Positions 34,925-45,110 are shown, numbered from the stretch's first letter. The stretch: DNA of 64,000 nt from Herbaspirillum chlorophenolicum (GCF_001189955.1 NZ_LFLT01000009.1:62001-126000); one strand, 5' to 3'. Notes: generated by a model from the sequence alone, not told the origin. A program made the numbers and translations.

Positions 34925-37297
34925 TCAGGCCTTCTTCCGGGTACGCGGCGCGGGGGCTTTCCCCGCAGGTACTTTCCCTTTTCCCGCTGTTTTTTCCACG
35001 GCCGGCTTTCCGGCGGCCGCCTTCCCAGGCGTTGCCGCCCTGCTTCTTTTCGCCGGCGTCTTGATTTCCTCCGGATGCTCACCGATGGCCGAAGTCAGCT
35101 TGCGCGCCAGGACGATGACCTTGTCCGGGTCCACACCCAGCGTGCCGATCAGGAATTCGATGATCTCCGAGCGCGGATTGGCCAGCGTCGGCTCGATCAT
35201 CATCACCGCCGCCGACACTGCCAATGCGCGTTCGCGGGTAGCCGTGTCGGGCAGCATCTGCTCCAGCGCGTTGAGCGCCTCGACCGGCGCCACCGCTGCG
35301 ATGCGCGCCTGCTCCTTGAGCAGCTGTACCCAATTGGTCTGCGGCGAGACGCTGGCATGCATCCGCGGCAATTGCGCCAGCAAACGCGCCAGGCGCAGGC
35401 TGCGGCGCTCGAAAGCGCCGACCGATACCATGCCGGCGATCACGATGCGGCATACCGCTTCGGCAAAGCCGCCGTCGGCGATGCTGCCGAGCACTGCATC
35501 GCGATACTCGCCCAGCTCCTTCAAAGCGCGGCGGTGCGCTGCCTCGGCATCGGGTTCGCGCGGCGGCAACCAGGCGCCCAAGCCATTAGGGCCGAACAAC
35601 TGGTTGGTCATGCGCACCGTGCGGGCATCGCGCTGATCGCGAAAGACATTCAATTCATCGGTGATGCGCTGGGCCATCCGGCGCTCGAACTGCTTGAGCG
35701 GATGGTCTTCCCCTACCTCGGCACGGGCGGTTCTTGCCTGGGCGGCCTGCTGGCGGATGAAGGCGGCAGCCGGATGGGCGTCCGAGAACAACTGGCGCTG
35801 CATGCGCAGCGGACTCAATTTCATCAGCGTGTTGGCGCTCTCGCGCGAAGAAACCATCCTGACCCACGGCCGCAGCCAGGTCTTGTACAGGTTCGCGTTG
35901 ATCTCCGACCACTGGCTGATGGTGGAAAACACCGCCTCCTCCTCGCGCCCTTCAGGATTGAGCTTGCGGATATCGTCCATCGTGCGGTGCTCGTAATGCA
36001 CGGTGTAGTCGCCCGGCTCCAGCTCGTCCCAGCGCCGGGTCTCCCTGGCATCTTTGGCATCGAGCTTCATTTCGTAGAGGCCGGGCGGCAGGCTCTCGAT
36101 CACGTCCAGCGAGCTCACCAGCTGGTCATGCTCCTTCAGCGCCACCGAACCGCCGACGAAAATGCCGAGATGGCCCACGCTCTCATGCAGCACATAAACG
36201 ATGGTGCGTCCGGCGGCGGCGATGGCGCGCTCGTCGCCCCAGGCATCGATGATCCAGTTCAGCGCCTGCGGCGGCGGCGTGATGTTGTCGCCCCACGAAG
36301 CGAACACCACGACAGGCGCCGTGATGTTGCGCAGATTGACCTGCTTGCCCTTGATCTCCAGTTCGCCGCGCGCCAGCTTGTTGCCCACGAACAGGTTCTC
36401 GGTAATCGACTCGATTTCGGCCCCGGTCATGCGGAAGAAGCCGCCCCACCAGCGTTCGAATTCCAGGAAGCGCTCCGCCTCGGTATCGACCGACGACCAC
36501 AGGTTGTAGTACTTGCTCCAGAACGTATTGGCGGGATTGAGTTTCTCGAAGTTCTCGACCAGGTAAGCGCCATCGAAACGATCGGCGCCAAGGTCGGCCG
36601 CCAGCGAAGCCAGCCATGTCCCGCCCAGCGTGGCGCCGCTGTAGCGCATCGGGTTGAGCTTGGAGCTGCCGGCCCAGTAGGAAGCAGGCGCGCCCACCAT
36701 CATCAGCGGGCCGAACAATTCGGGGCGCACCGCATCCAGCGTCATCATCGCCCAGCCCGCCTGGCAATTGCCGATCACCACCGGCTTGGCCTTGCATTGC
36801 GGATGGCGGCGGATCACCTCTTCCAGGAACAGCGCCTCGGACTCCAGCACCGTCGTCAGCGTCTGGCCGTCCTCAGGCTCCGGGCGGAAGGTCACGAAAT
36901 AGACCGTATGCCCGGCCTTCATCGCCATGCCCACTTCGGAATCGAACTTGAAGCCGCCAATGCCCGGCCCGTGCCCGGCACGCGGATCAACCACCACCAC
37001 CGGCCGCGCTTGCGGATTGACCGGCAAGCCCGGCGGCGGCTGCAGGCGCAGCAAGGCATAGTTGCAAGGCTGCGGCAAATCGTGGCCGTCCAGCACCATC
37101 TCATGGGCGAACTTGAGCAGCGGCGGCGTGCCCTGCTCCAGGTGTTCGAGGTAATCGTTGCCGCGATCCAACAGCGTGTCGAGGAACAGGAAGGTACGCT
37201 GCATGGAATCGGTCAGATAGGCATTGACGTCTCCCCAGCCCATGCCGGCCGGCGCCTCCGCACTGCTGCTGTCGATGGGTTTCTTGCGGCTTGCCAT
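34925..37297 (-). CDS. DUF3141 protein, PHA-synthase-like alpha/beta hydrolase with a basic tail
   Basis: The 790-residue protein belongs to the DUF3141 family, related to the PhaC class of polyhydroxyalkanoate synthases, with no proven function. An alpha/beta hydrolase core spans about residues 90-400. It has a PhaC-like catalytic set: a nucleophilic Cys178 in VVIGNCQAGW (GxCxxG), Asp337 in SWGDNITPP and His376 in SVGHLGIF. The region 400-740 is helical and unassigned. The last 45 residues are rich in Lys, Ala and Pro (KTPAKRSRAATPGK... and GKVPAGKAPAPRTRKKA), like tails of phasin or histone-type proteins. It stands alone and is divergent from an HDOD gene. Confidence 0.85.
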   Translation of the reverse strand: MASRKKPIDSSSAEAPAGMGWGDVNAYLTDSMQRTFLFLDTLLDRGNDYLEHLEQGTPPLLKFAHEMVLDGHDLPQPCNYALLRLQPPPGLPVNPQARPVVVVDPRAGHGPGIGGFKFDSEVGMAMKAGHTVYFVTFRPEPEDGQTLTTVLESEALFLEEVIRRHPQCKAKPVVIGNCQAGWAMMTLDAVRPELFGPLMMVGAPASYWAGSSKLNPMRYSGATLGGTWLASLAADLGADRFDGAYLVENFEKLNPANTFWSKYYNLWSSVDTEAERFLEFERWWGGFFRMTGAEIESITENLFVGNKLARGELEIKGKQVNLRNITAPVVVFASWGDNITPPPQALNWIIDAWGDERAIAAAGRTIVYVLHESVGHLGIFVGGSVALKEHDQLVSSLDVIESLPPGLYEMKLDAKDARETRRWDELEPGDYTVHYEHRTMDDIRKLNPEGREEEAVFSTISQWSEINANLYKTWLRPWVRMVSSRESANTLMKLSPLRMQRQLFSDAHPAAAFIRQQAAQARTARAEVGEDHPLKQFERRMAQRITDELNVFRDQRDARTVRMTNQLFGPNGLGAWLPPREPDAEAAHRRALKELGEYRDAVLGSIADGGFAEAVCRIVIAGMVSVGAFERRSLRLARLLAQLPRMHASVSPQTNWVQLLKEQARIAAVAPVEALNALEQMLPDTATRERALAVSAAVMMIEPTLANPRSEIIEFLIGTLGVDPDKVIVLARKLTSAIGEHPEEIKTPAKRSRAATPGKAAAGKPAVEKTAGKGKVPAGKAPAPRTRKKA

Positions 37298-37425
37298 GCT
37301 CCCTCCCAGGAACGCTCGATTGCCTTCATCATACGGAGAAATGGCGCTTCAAATCGCATGATCTCTGCGACAATGAAACCGCATTTCCCCATATTGATAA
37401 AAAACAATTGCGCGGAGGAATCTTC

Positions 37426-38298
37426 ATGGAGCTTCACGGCCTGGTCGACCAACCCGGCAAGCTGCCGACCGTCCCCAAGGTAGTCCAGCAGTTGATCGCC
37501 AGCTTCAACTCGGAAGATGTCTCCGCCGCCGATATCGCGCGCCAGATCGCCGCCGACCCGGCGCTCTCGGCCAAGCTGCTGCGGCTGGCCAACTCCGCCT
37601 TCTTCCATGTCTCGCGCACCGTCGGCACGGTGGATGACGCATTGCGCATGCTGGGTTTCGTGATGGTGCGCAACCTGGTGCTGGGCAACGGCATGGTGGC
37701 CGCCTTCAAGAACACCAAGGGAATGGACCTGCCGCAGTTCTGGCGCTACAACCTCTACACGGCCTGCGCCGCGCGCTGGCTGGCCATGCATGCCGGCATC
37801 CACGGCGAGGACAACGGCGACGCCGTGTTCACGATCGGCATGATGCATGGCATCGGCCAATTGCAATTGCACGCCGTGGCCGCATCGGAAGTGGCGCCGC
37901 TGGACAAGCAGGTCAACGTACTCGACGCCTCCCGCGCCGACCGGGAAAAGGAACGCTGGGGCTTCCACTACGCCGACGTGTCGGCCGAACTGGCCAGGAT
38001 CTGGAACTTCCCCGACGCGCTGGCCGCCGCGCTGCGCGACGTGCCTGAGCCGCTGGGCACGGGCAAGCTCGACCGCGCCGCCGGCTGGGTACATCTGGGC
38101 GCATGGGCCGCGCGCGTGGATGTGCTCAAGCTCGACGATGAAGCCGCGCGCGCCAGCTATCCGGCGCAAGTCGCCAGGAAACTCGAGGTGGAGCCGGACT
38201 GGATGCCGCTGCTGGTCGGGCACGTGCAGGACAAGGCCGAACGCGCGATGCCGGCGATGAAGGAATTGTCGGCCGGACTGGATGCGATGCTGGAATAG
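37426..38298 (+). CDS. HDOD domain signalling protein
   Basis: The 290-residue protein is a single HDOD domain: LPTVPKVVQQLIASFNSEDV, DIARQIAADPALSAKLLRLANSA, then VDDALRMLGFVMVRNLVLGNGM. It keeps FTIGMMHGIGQLQLH where an HD phosphodiesterase would have its HD pair, so catalysis is unlikely and signalling more likely. A strong ribosome site (GGAGGAATCTTC) precedes ATG 37426. It is the second HDOD gene in this window (see 7980-8816), and the two are only distantly alike. The DUF3141 gene is divergent, with 128 bases between the starts. Confidence 0.88.
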   Translation: MELHGLVDQPGKLPTVPKVVQQLIASFNSEDVSAADIARQIAADPALSAKLLRLANSAFFHVSRTVGTVDDALRMLGFVMVRNLVLGNGMVAAFKNTKGMDLPQFWRYNLYTACAARWLAMHAGIHGEDNGDAVFTIGMMHGIGQLQLHAVAASEVAPLDKQVNVLDASRADREKERWGFHYADVSAELARIWNFPDALAAALRDVPEPLGTGKLDRAAGWVHLGAWAARVDVLKLDDEAARASYPAQVARKLEVEPDWMPLLVGHVQDKAERAMPAMKELSAGLDAMLE

Positions 38299-38395
38299 GG
38301 AGCGATGGGCTGGGCCCATTACTCCAACACGTTTGTCCGCTTTGGCATATCCTTGCCGAACCATCCGGACAACACTACCGAAGTAAGGAAACATC

Positions 38396-38593
38396 ATGCC
38401 CAAGAAAGAGAAACTGGATCCGGAAACCGAAGCCCTGATCCAATGGTGCACCGAAGTCGAACAGTTCCTGGTCAAAGGCGGCGCCACGCTCGACCAGGCC
38501 CAGGAACACATCGAAGAACAAGTGGAATGGTTCACCGACCTGTTCTACGACGGCCTGACGCCTGAAGAAGCGGCCAAGGAAGCGCTTAACTGA
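38396..38593 (+). CDS. Small acidic protein, unknown
   Basis: I do not recognise this 65-residue protein. It is strongly acidic and helical: it begins PKKEKLDPETEALIQWCTEVEQFL, continues GATLDQAQEHIEEQVEWFTDL, and ends with the helix-cap-like LTPEEAAKEALN. It has no signal peptide. The AAGGAA six bases before ATG is a good ribosome site, which together with the codon pattern makes it a likely real gene. It follows the HDOD gene by 97 bases on the same strand and may be co-transcribed. Confidence 0.7.
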   Translation: MPKKEKLDPETEALIQWCTEVEQFLVKGGATLDQAQEHIEEQVEWFTDLFYDGLTPEEAAKEALN

Positions 38594-38639
38594 CGCCACC
38601 AGCGCTGCACCCCGTCCCGGCCATGCACCGGGACTTTCC

Positions 38640-40098
<1,459 letters not shown>

Positions 40099-40109
<11 letters not shown>

Positions 40110-40149
40110 CGGCGCTCCATTGCTGCAGCGCCTGCTCCAGTTCAAGCAT
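40099..40149 (-). other. Possible 16-codon coupling ORF between cobD and cobQ
   Basis: An ATG inside the cobD end (40149) opens a frame [16 protein letters not shown] that stops at a TGA overlapping the cobQ start codon region. It overlaps cobD by eight bases and the cobQ start by eleven. It could carry ribosomes from cobD to cobQ, or be a remnant of a lost gene. It is too short to call as a gene. Confidence 0.3.
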
Positions 40150-41089
40150 GGAAGACTCCGAAGGAAAACAACGCTAGTGCGCCCACGATGGCTAGCCACA
40201 GCAAGGCTGCCTGCGCCACCAGACGCCAGGCGCGGACAATGTCTGCACCCTCGGCCGGCTTGCCGCAGCCCAGCGGCGGCCGCTGTTCGACTTCGCCGTC
40301 ATACACCGCAGGGCCGCCCAGCGCCACGCAGAGCGCGCCGGCGCCGGCCGCCATCACCGGCCCGGCGTTCGGGCTGCTCCAGGCCGGCGCCTGCTCCTTC
40401 CAGCATGCCAGCGCCTGGGCGCGGTTGCCAAGCCAGGCGTAAGACCATGCGGTCAGCCGGGCCGGAATCCAGTTGAGCACATCGTCGATGCGTGCCGCGG
40501 CCCAGCCGAAATGGAGAAAGCGTTCATTACGGTAGCCCCACATCGCATCCAGTGTGTTGGCCAACCGGAACAACAAGGCGCCCGGCCCGCCCGCGACCAG
40601 GAACCAGAACAGCGTGCCGAACACGGCATCGTTGCCGTTCTCCAGCAGCGATTCGACGCCGGCCTTGGCGAGGTCGGTTTCATTCGATTGGCGCGTATCG
40701 CGGCTGACGATATAGGAAGTCAGTACACGCGCTGCCGCCAGGTCGCCGCGCGCCAGCGCGAGCGCAATCGGCAGCGTGTGATCGCGCAGGCTGCGCAGGC
40801 CGATGCAGAAATACAGCAGCGCCGCATGCAACAGGCAAGCCAGCCACCACGGCGCCAGATGGATGATCCAGGCCGCCAGCGCCACGCCCGGCAGCACCGC
40901 CAGCGCCCACGCAAGGATGCCGCGCAGGCGCGATGCAGGCGCCTGGTTGAGCGCGCCTTCGATACGCTTGGCCAGGCTGCCGAAACCGACCAGCGGATGC
41001 CAGCGGCGCGCCTCGCCCAGCACCAGGTCGAGCACCAGCCCCGCTGCCATCAGCAAGGCCAGCCAGGGCCAGGACAAGCCGCTCAGCAC
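40142..41089 (-). CDS. cobD: Adenosylcobinamide-phosphate synthase (CobD/CbiB)
   Basis: CobD attaches aminopropanol (or its phosphate) to cobyric acid at the membrane. The 315-residue protein has about four or five hydrophobic segments. It opens with [26 protein letters not shown] and contains [20 protein letters not shown], a [18 protein letters not shown] segment and [14 protein letters not shown], all typical of CbiB/CobD. I place the start at GTG 41089: AAGGA lies six bases upstream, and it overlaps the cobU end by seven bases. The C-terminus reaches 40142. Confidence 0.93.
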   Translation of the reverse strand: MLSGLSWPWLALLMAAGLVLDLVLGEARRWHPLVGFGSLAKRIEGALNQAPASRLRGILAWALAVLPGVALAAWIIHLAPWWLACLLHAALLYFCIGLRSLRDHTLPIALALARGDLAAARVLTSYIVSRDTRQSNETDLAKAGVESLLENGNDAVFGTLFWFLVAGGPGALLFRLANTLDAMWGYRNERFLHFGWAAARIDDVLNWIPARLTAWSYAWLGNRAQALACWKEQAPAWSSPNAGPVMAAGAGALCVALGGPAVYDGEVEQRPPLGCGKPAEGADIVRAWRLVAQAALLWLAIVGALALFSFGVFHA

Positions 41090-41688
41090 GATGCGTCCTT
41101 GAAGTTCAGGGGCAGGCCCGCGGCCACCCATTGCACCCGCTCGCAGATCGCCGCCACCGACTGGTTCAGGCGCCCGGCCTCGTCGACGAACCAGCGCGAT
41201 ACCGCGCCCTGCGGCACGATACCCATGCCCACTTCGTTGGACACCAGGATGACCGTCCCCTGCGCCTCCTGCAGTGCGCGCAGGAAGTCCTCGCGCTGCA
41301 GCGCAAAGGCGGCCGGTGCTTCGATCGGCCCCAGCTCGGGAAATACATAACCTTCCGCGAACAGCAGGTTGGACAGCCACACCGTCAGGCAATCGACCAG
41401 CACCACGTTGCCGGCACGGCTGTTGGCGCGCAACGCTTCGCCCAGCGCCAGCGGCTCCTCCACTGTGCGCCAAGGGCCGGCCTGCTCCTGGCGGCGCTGG
41501 CGATGGTGGGCGATGCGCGCGGCCATCTCGGCGTCGGCCGCGCTGGCGGTGCGATCGGCAGTGGCGATGAAGACGATCTCGTCCGCGCCGGACTGGGTCG
41601 CTTCCAGCGCCTGTTTCTCGGCATAGGCGCTCTTGCCGGAGCGCGCCCCGCCAAAGATCAGGATGCGCCGCGATTGCGTCGCGTTCAT
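41083..41688 (-). CDS. cobU: Bifunctional adenosylcobinamide kinase / guanylyltransferase
   Basis: CobU (CobP) phosphorylates adenosylcobinamide and then transfers GMP from GTP, preparing the nucleotide loop. The 201-residue protein has the P-loop LIFGGARSGKSAYAE near the N-terminus. It also has the histidine-containing segment MAARIAHHRQRRQEQAGPWRT, where the guanylylated His lies, then LVDCLTVWLSNLLF and VSNEVGMGIVP. A clear ribosome site (AAGGGGA) precedes ATG. It leads the cobU-cobD-cobQ operon. Confidence 0.95.
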   Translation of the reverse strand: MNATQSRRILIFGGARSGKSAYAEKQALEATQSGADEIVFIATADRTASAADAEMAARIAHHRQRRQEQAGPWRTVEEPLALGEALRANSRAGNVVLVDCLTVWLSNLLFAEGYVFPELGPIEAPAAFALQREDFLRALQEAQGTVILVSNEVGMGIVPQGAVSRWFVDEAGRLNQSVAAICERVQWVAAGLPLNFKDASC

Positions 41689-42209
41689 ATGGGTTCCCCT
41701 TGCCAGCGGTCTTCGAACATCATTTCATCCAATGGAAGCAGGTATGCACATCAGCGGCCGCATGATTGTTCGTGCGCGATACGCCACCTTGCTCTCGGAG
41801 GAATGAATCGCGCCAGAATCGAACCGGCGCTCGCCATGTGCGATGAATAGGTATGGAGTGGGAGCGCCGTTCAGGAAAAGGCATCGGGAGCCAGTAACGG
41901 AAATACGGCTGCGGCCGGCACATATGCCGAAAAATCGCCCAGTCCGTGAATCCGTCTCGCATACGGCAAATCGGCCGGTGCATGCCGGCCTGATGGATTT
42001 CAACTGCAATGGTGGAAGCTGCAAGTACGATCGCCCTCCGCGATGCAACCTTGAATTCGCTTCAGCTCAGTGGCTTGGTGCCCCCTGTTGCGCGCCGAAC
42101 ACCTGAAGCGATGCTACGCCGCGCAGTATAAAGTCCGGGCCTTCTCAGGGCAACCGGATACGGGCGCCCCATCTTGCCAACAAGGAAACATCGGCGGCAA
42201 TCAGCGGCA
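41689..42209. other. Gene-free stretch upstream of cobU
   Basis: No coding region is supported in these 521 bases. Open frames exist but lack plausible codon use or starts. I looked for a cobalamin riboswitch on the minus strand before cobU and found none of its conserved elements (no B12 box). A tRNA T-arm-like segment lies on the minus strand at 41812-41828, and a GGCCGG...CCGGCC repeat with a six-base centre lies near 41971-41988. The cobU promoter must be here, but I could not place it. Confidence 0.5.
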
Positions 42210-42557
42210 TCAAGGCCCTGACGAGCGGTCGATGGGATCGCTGGCCGGAAAGGTATCGGCCAGCGCCTGGTCCATTTCCGCCTCCAGCTTGCGCGCTTGC
42301 TTGTCGCGTTCGTTTTTGCGCACTGTCTTGTTTTGCGCGGCCAGTTTGCGGGCATCGTCCTCGATGATCCCGCGGCCGATCTCATTGTCGGACGAGGCTT
42401 GTTTCACCGCGGGTTCGTGTGCGCTGTGGCTACGCCGGCGATCCCGGTCGGCAGGCGCTGCCGGATGCGCCGGCACCACCGGCATGGCAATGGCCCAGCC
42501 GATACCCGCCGTAAGCATCCGGGCGAAATGGGGGATGAGGGAATCCGGTTGATGCAT
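42210..42557 (-). CDS. Small protein with a TFPASDP C-terminal motif
   Basis: The 115-residue protein has a short hydrophobic N-terminal part (FARMLTAGIGWAIAMPVV), possibly a weak membrane or signal segment, then a charged region. The C-terminus ends EAEMDQALADTFPASDPID, a motif (xLxxTFPASDP) seen in small stress-associated proteins of many proteobacteria. The function is unknown. I use ATG 42557, which has GAGGAG eight to twelve bases before it. It belongs to a row of very small minus-strand genes (42210-43173), which may be stress-regulated together. Confidence 0.65.
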   Translation of the reverse strand: MHQPDSLIPHFARMLTAGIGWAIAMPVVPAHPAAPADRDRRRSHSAHEPAVKQASSDNEIGRGIIEDDARKLAAQNKTVRKNERDKQARKLEAEMDQALADTFPASDPIDRSSGP

Positions 42558-42629
42558 GACAAGCTCCTCTATACGAAACCAGCATTGCTCCCAATAATGC
42601 ACCTCATGCCGCAAGGCCGCCTTCATTTT

Positions 42630-42779
42630 TTACTGCATGCGGATAGGTTTGTCCGAAGGACGCGGGTTGAGCGGCGGATCCTCGACCGGAATCGGGTCGT
42701 CGTCGGGCAATTCTGGCGGCGGCAAATGCGGATCGGGAATCGGCGGCGTTTCCTGCGGTGTATGCAAAGCGGTTTTCAA
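42630..42779 (-). CDS. Proline-rich micro-protein (TTG start)
   Basis: The 49-residue protein reads from TTG at 42779, six bases after a perfect AGGAGG, and is rich in Pro and Asp: TPPIPDPHLPPPELPDDDPI, then PVEDPPLNPRPSDKP. It should be intrinsically disordered. Its composition closely resembles the 32-residue protein just upstream (42817-42915), suggesting tandem duplication with divergence. An overlapping frame starts at ATG 42813 but has a less biased composition. No known family is recognised. Confidence 0.5.
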   Translation of the reverse strand: MKTALHTPQETPPIPDPHLPPPELPDDDPIPVEDPPLNPRPSDKPIRMQ

Positions 42780-42816
42780 ACTGCTCCTCCTGCTGCGCAT
42801 CGACCGGCGGCATGGC

Positions 42817-42915
42817 TCATTGCCGGCTGGGATGCTGGTGGGGAATCGGGTCCTGCGGCGGCGTCGGGTCCAGGGGTGGAACCTCCACCGGCGGGACATC
42901 TTGAGGCTTGTGCAT
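42817..42915 (-). CDS. Proline-rich micro-protein
   Basis: This 32-residue open frame starts at ATG 42915, six bases after GGAG, and ends at TGA 42817. It reads HKPQDVPPVEVPPLDPTPPQ followed by DPIPHQHPS. It is rich in Pro, Asp, Val and His and should be unstructured. It is close in style to the 49-residue neighbour. Such short proteins are easily missed; the matching ribosome site and shared composition are the reasons for listing it. Confidence 0.5.
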   Translation of the reverse strand: MHKPQDVPPVEVPPLDPTPPQDPIPHQHPSRQ

Positions 42916-42966
42916 GGCTGTCTCCAGGTGCGCAGTCAGAGTTCAGGTGAACAATACGCCGAAGGC

Positions 42967-43173
42967 TTAATTCTTGCCTTGACCGGACATCAACCCATCG
43001 TCGGCGCTGGCGCCGGGGTCTTCGGTACCGTCAGGTTCCACCGCTTGCGGCTCGTCGCTCTCCGGCACCGGCAGCTTGTGCTTGCCGGTCAGCGCACAAT
43101 TGCCGCCGAAACGCTTGTCTCTGGCGTGGCTTGCGGCGGCAGCTTGCGCGCCCGGTGGCATGCGCTTGTTCAT
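42967..43173 (-). CDS. Small hydrophilic protein, unknown
   Basis: The 68-residue protein begins MNKRMPPGAQAAAASHARDK with a strong ribosome site (AGGAGG) seven bases upstream. It continues FGGNCALTGKHKLPVPESDEP and ends with an acidic, Gly-rich tail DGLMSGQGKN. It is hydrophilic and probably disordered. It is the first of the small minus-strand genes that lie between pgm and the cob operon. I recognise no family. Confidence 0.6.
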   Translation of the reverse strand: MNKRMPPGAQAAAASHARDKRFGGNCALTGKHKLPVPESDEPQAVEPDGTEDPGASADDGLMSGQGKN

Positions 43174-43270
43174 CTCCAGCCCTCCTGCCTCAATGTATCC
43201 CACCATCCTATGGATGCGGCCACGGTCAGGCAACAGGACATTGGAGAATTCGCATGTAGGAAGTCCGGAA

Positions 43271-43305
43271 GAAAAAACGCCGGTTACCCTGCGGCAACCG
43301 GCGTT
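43271..43305 (-). terminator. Intrinsic terminator after pgm
   Basis: On the minus strand AACGCCGGTT (complement of 43296-43305) pairs with AACCGGCGTT (complement of 43276-43285), followed by TTTTTC. It lies 24 bases past the pgm stop. Confidence 0.9.
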
Positions 43306-43328
43306 CGCGGGCAAGCGAAGATGCTCGC

Positions 43329-44978
43329 TCAGCCTGCCTTCAGTGCACGCGTCACGATCTCCTGCGCCTCGGCGAAGATCTTGTCCAGATGCGCCTGGTC
43401 GCGGAAGCTTTCGCCGTAGATCTTGTAGATGTTTTCGGTGCCGGACGGGCGCGCGGCGAACCAGCCGCTGTCGGTGACGATCTTGAGGCCGCCGAAGGGC
43501 TTGCCGTTCGCCGGTGCGGTCGTCAGCACTTCGCGGATGGTCTCGCCGGCCAGTTCGGTCGAGCTGACATCGTCGGGCGAAAGCCTGGACAGGCGCGCCT
43601 TCTGCTCCGGCGTGGCAGCGGCTTCGATACGGCCGTTGAGCGGCGCGCCGAGTTGCTGCGTCAGTTCCTGGTAGATCTGGCCCGGATCGTTGCCGGTGCG
43701 CGCCGTCATTTCGGCGGCGAGCAAGGCTGCGGTAATGCCGTCCTTGTCGGTGCTCCAGGGCTGGCCGTCGAAGCGCACGAAGGAGGCGCCCGCGCTCTCC
43801 TCGCAGCCGAAGGCGATGCTGCCGTCATACAGGCCATCGACGAACCACTTGAAGCCGACCGGCATTTCCAGCAGCTTGCGGCCGAGATGGGCGGCCACAC
43901 GGTTGATCATCTGGCTCGACACCAGGGTCTTGCCGACCGCCGCGCCGGCGCGCCATGCGGGGCGGTGGCTGAACAGGTAATAGACGGCGACGGCGAGATA
44001 ATTGTTGGCGGGCAGCAAGCCCGTGCTCCTGGCGATGATGCCGTGGCGGTCGTGGTCGGTATCGCAGGCCAACGCGACGTCGAAGCGCTCCTTCAACGCG
44101 ATCAGTTCGGTCATCGCGTACGGCGAAGACGGGTCCATGCGGATCTGCGCATCCCAGTCCTGCGGCACGAAGCGGAAAGTGGGGTCGACCTCGGTATTGA
44201 CCACCTCCAGGTTGAGCTTGTAGCGGTCGGCGATGGCCGACCAGTAATGCACGCCGGCGCCGCCCAGCGGGTCGACGCCGATCCGGACATTGGCGCCGGA
44301 GATCGCCGCCAGGTCGATGATATTGGGCAGGTCGCTGACATAGCTGTCGAGATAGTCGTAGCGGCGCGTGGTGCCCGCCTTGAGCGCCTTCTCGAAGCTC
44401 AGGCGTTTGACGCCTTCCAGGCGCTTCTCCAGATAGGCGTTGGCGCGCTTCTCGACCCATCCCGTGACATCGGAATCCGCCGGGCCGCCGTTGGGCATGT
44501 TGTACTTGAAGCCGCCATTGTCCGGCGGGTTGTGCGAAGGCGTGATGACGATGCCGTCGGCCAGGGCCGACCGGTTAAGCCGATTGTGCGCCAGGATCGC
44601 GTGCGATACCGCAGGCGTAGGCGCATAAGGGCTGCCCTCGGCCAGCATGGTCACCACTTCGTTGCCGGCCAGTACTTCCAGCGCGCTATGCCAGGCCGGC
44701 TCGGACAAGGCGTGCGTATCGATGCCCAGAAACAGCGGGCCGGTGAAACCCTGCCCATTGCGGTAGTCGCAGATGGCCTGGGTGATGGCCAGCACATGCC
44801 ACTCATTGAAGCTGTGGGCATTGGCATTGCCGCGATGCCCGGACGTGCCGAAGGCAACCCGGTGGGTGGCCTCGCCCATATCGGGGCGCAGGCTGTAGTA
44901 ATTGGAGAGCAGGACTGGCAGGTTAACCAGTGCCGATGGTGCCGCGCGTTTGCCGGCCAGTGGATTGGCGCTACTCAT
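43329..44978 (-). CDS. pgm: Phosphoglucomutase (alpha-D-glucose-1-phosphate specific)
   Basis: Pgm interconverts glucose 1-phosphate and glucose 6-phosphate. The 549-residue protein has the phosphoserine loop VITPSHNPPDNGGFKYN, the N-terminal VAFGTSGHRGNANAHSFNE, the metal loop ACDTDHDRHGII and the sugar-binding loop GCEESAGASF. The C-terminal phosphate-binding segment is AARPSGTENIYKIYGESF. Together with GalU (46243-47268) it makes UDP-glucose for polysaccharides or trehalose. It is a single-gene unit with its own terminator. Confidence 0.97.
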   Translation of the reverse strand: MSSANPLAGKRAAPSALVNLPVLLSNYYSLRPDMGEATHRVAFGTSGHRGNANAHSFNEWHVLAITQAICDYRNGQGFTGPLFLGIDTHALSEPAWHSALEVLAGNEVVTMLAEGSPYAPTPAVSHAILAHNRLNRSALADGIVITPSHNPPDNGGFKYNMPNGGPADSDVTGWVEKRANAYLEKRLEGVKRLSFEKALKAGTTRRYDYLDSYVSDLPNIIDLAAISGANVRIGVDPLGGAGVHYWSAIADRYKLNLEVVNTEVDPTFRFVPQDWDAQIRMDPSSPYAMTELIALKERFDVALACDTDHDRHGIIARSTGLLPANNYLAVAVYYLFSHRPAWRAGAAVGKTLVSSQMINRVAAHLGRKLLEMPVGFKWFVDGLYDGSIAFGCEESAGASFVRFDGQPWSTDKDGITAALLAAEMTARTGNDPGQIYQELTQQLGAPLNGRIEAAATPEQKARLSRLSPDDVSSTELAGETIREVLTTAPANGKPFGGLKIVTDSGWFAARPSGTENIYKIYGESFRDQAHLDKIFAEAQEIVTRALKAG

Positions 44979-45110
44979 GGAGATGCTTTTTCTTGATGGA
45001 TGGAAACAAGGTCAGGCGTATTGGCAGGCACGGTGTGCTCAATGCTCCTCATGCACAACCGTAAAGCTGTCGAGACGGCATTGTAGGGCAAGCTTGCCGT
45101 ATCGGACAAA

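Noticed and set aside
35075-37483. 802-codon frame antisense to the DUF3141 gene
   Set aside because: It is longer than the real protein, but the composition is artificial and there is no family motif; the DUF3141 protein has clear catalytic motifs.
41720-42048. Two overlapping open frames in the gene-free stretch before cobU
   Set aside because: They have no ribosome site, odd composition (Trp, Arg and Cys rich) and no family resemblance.
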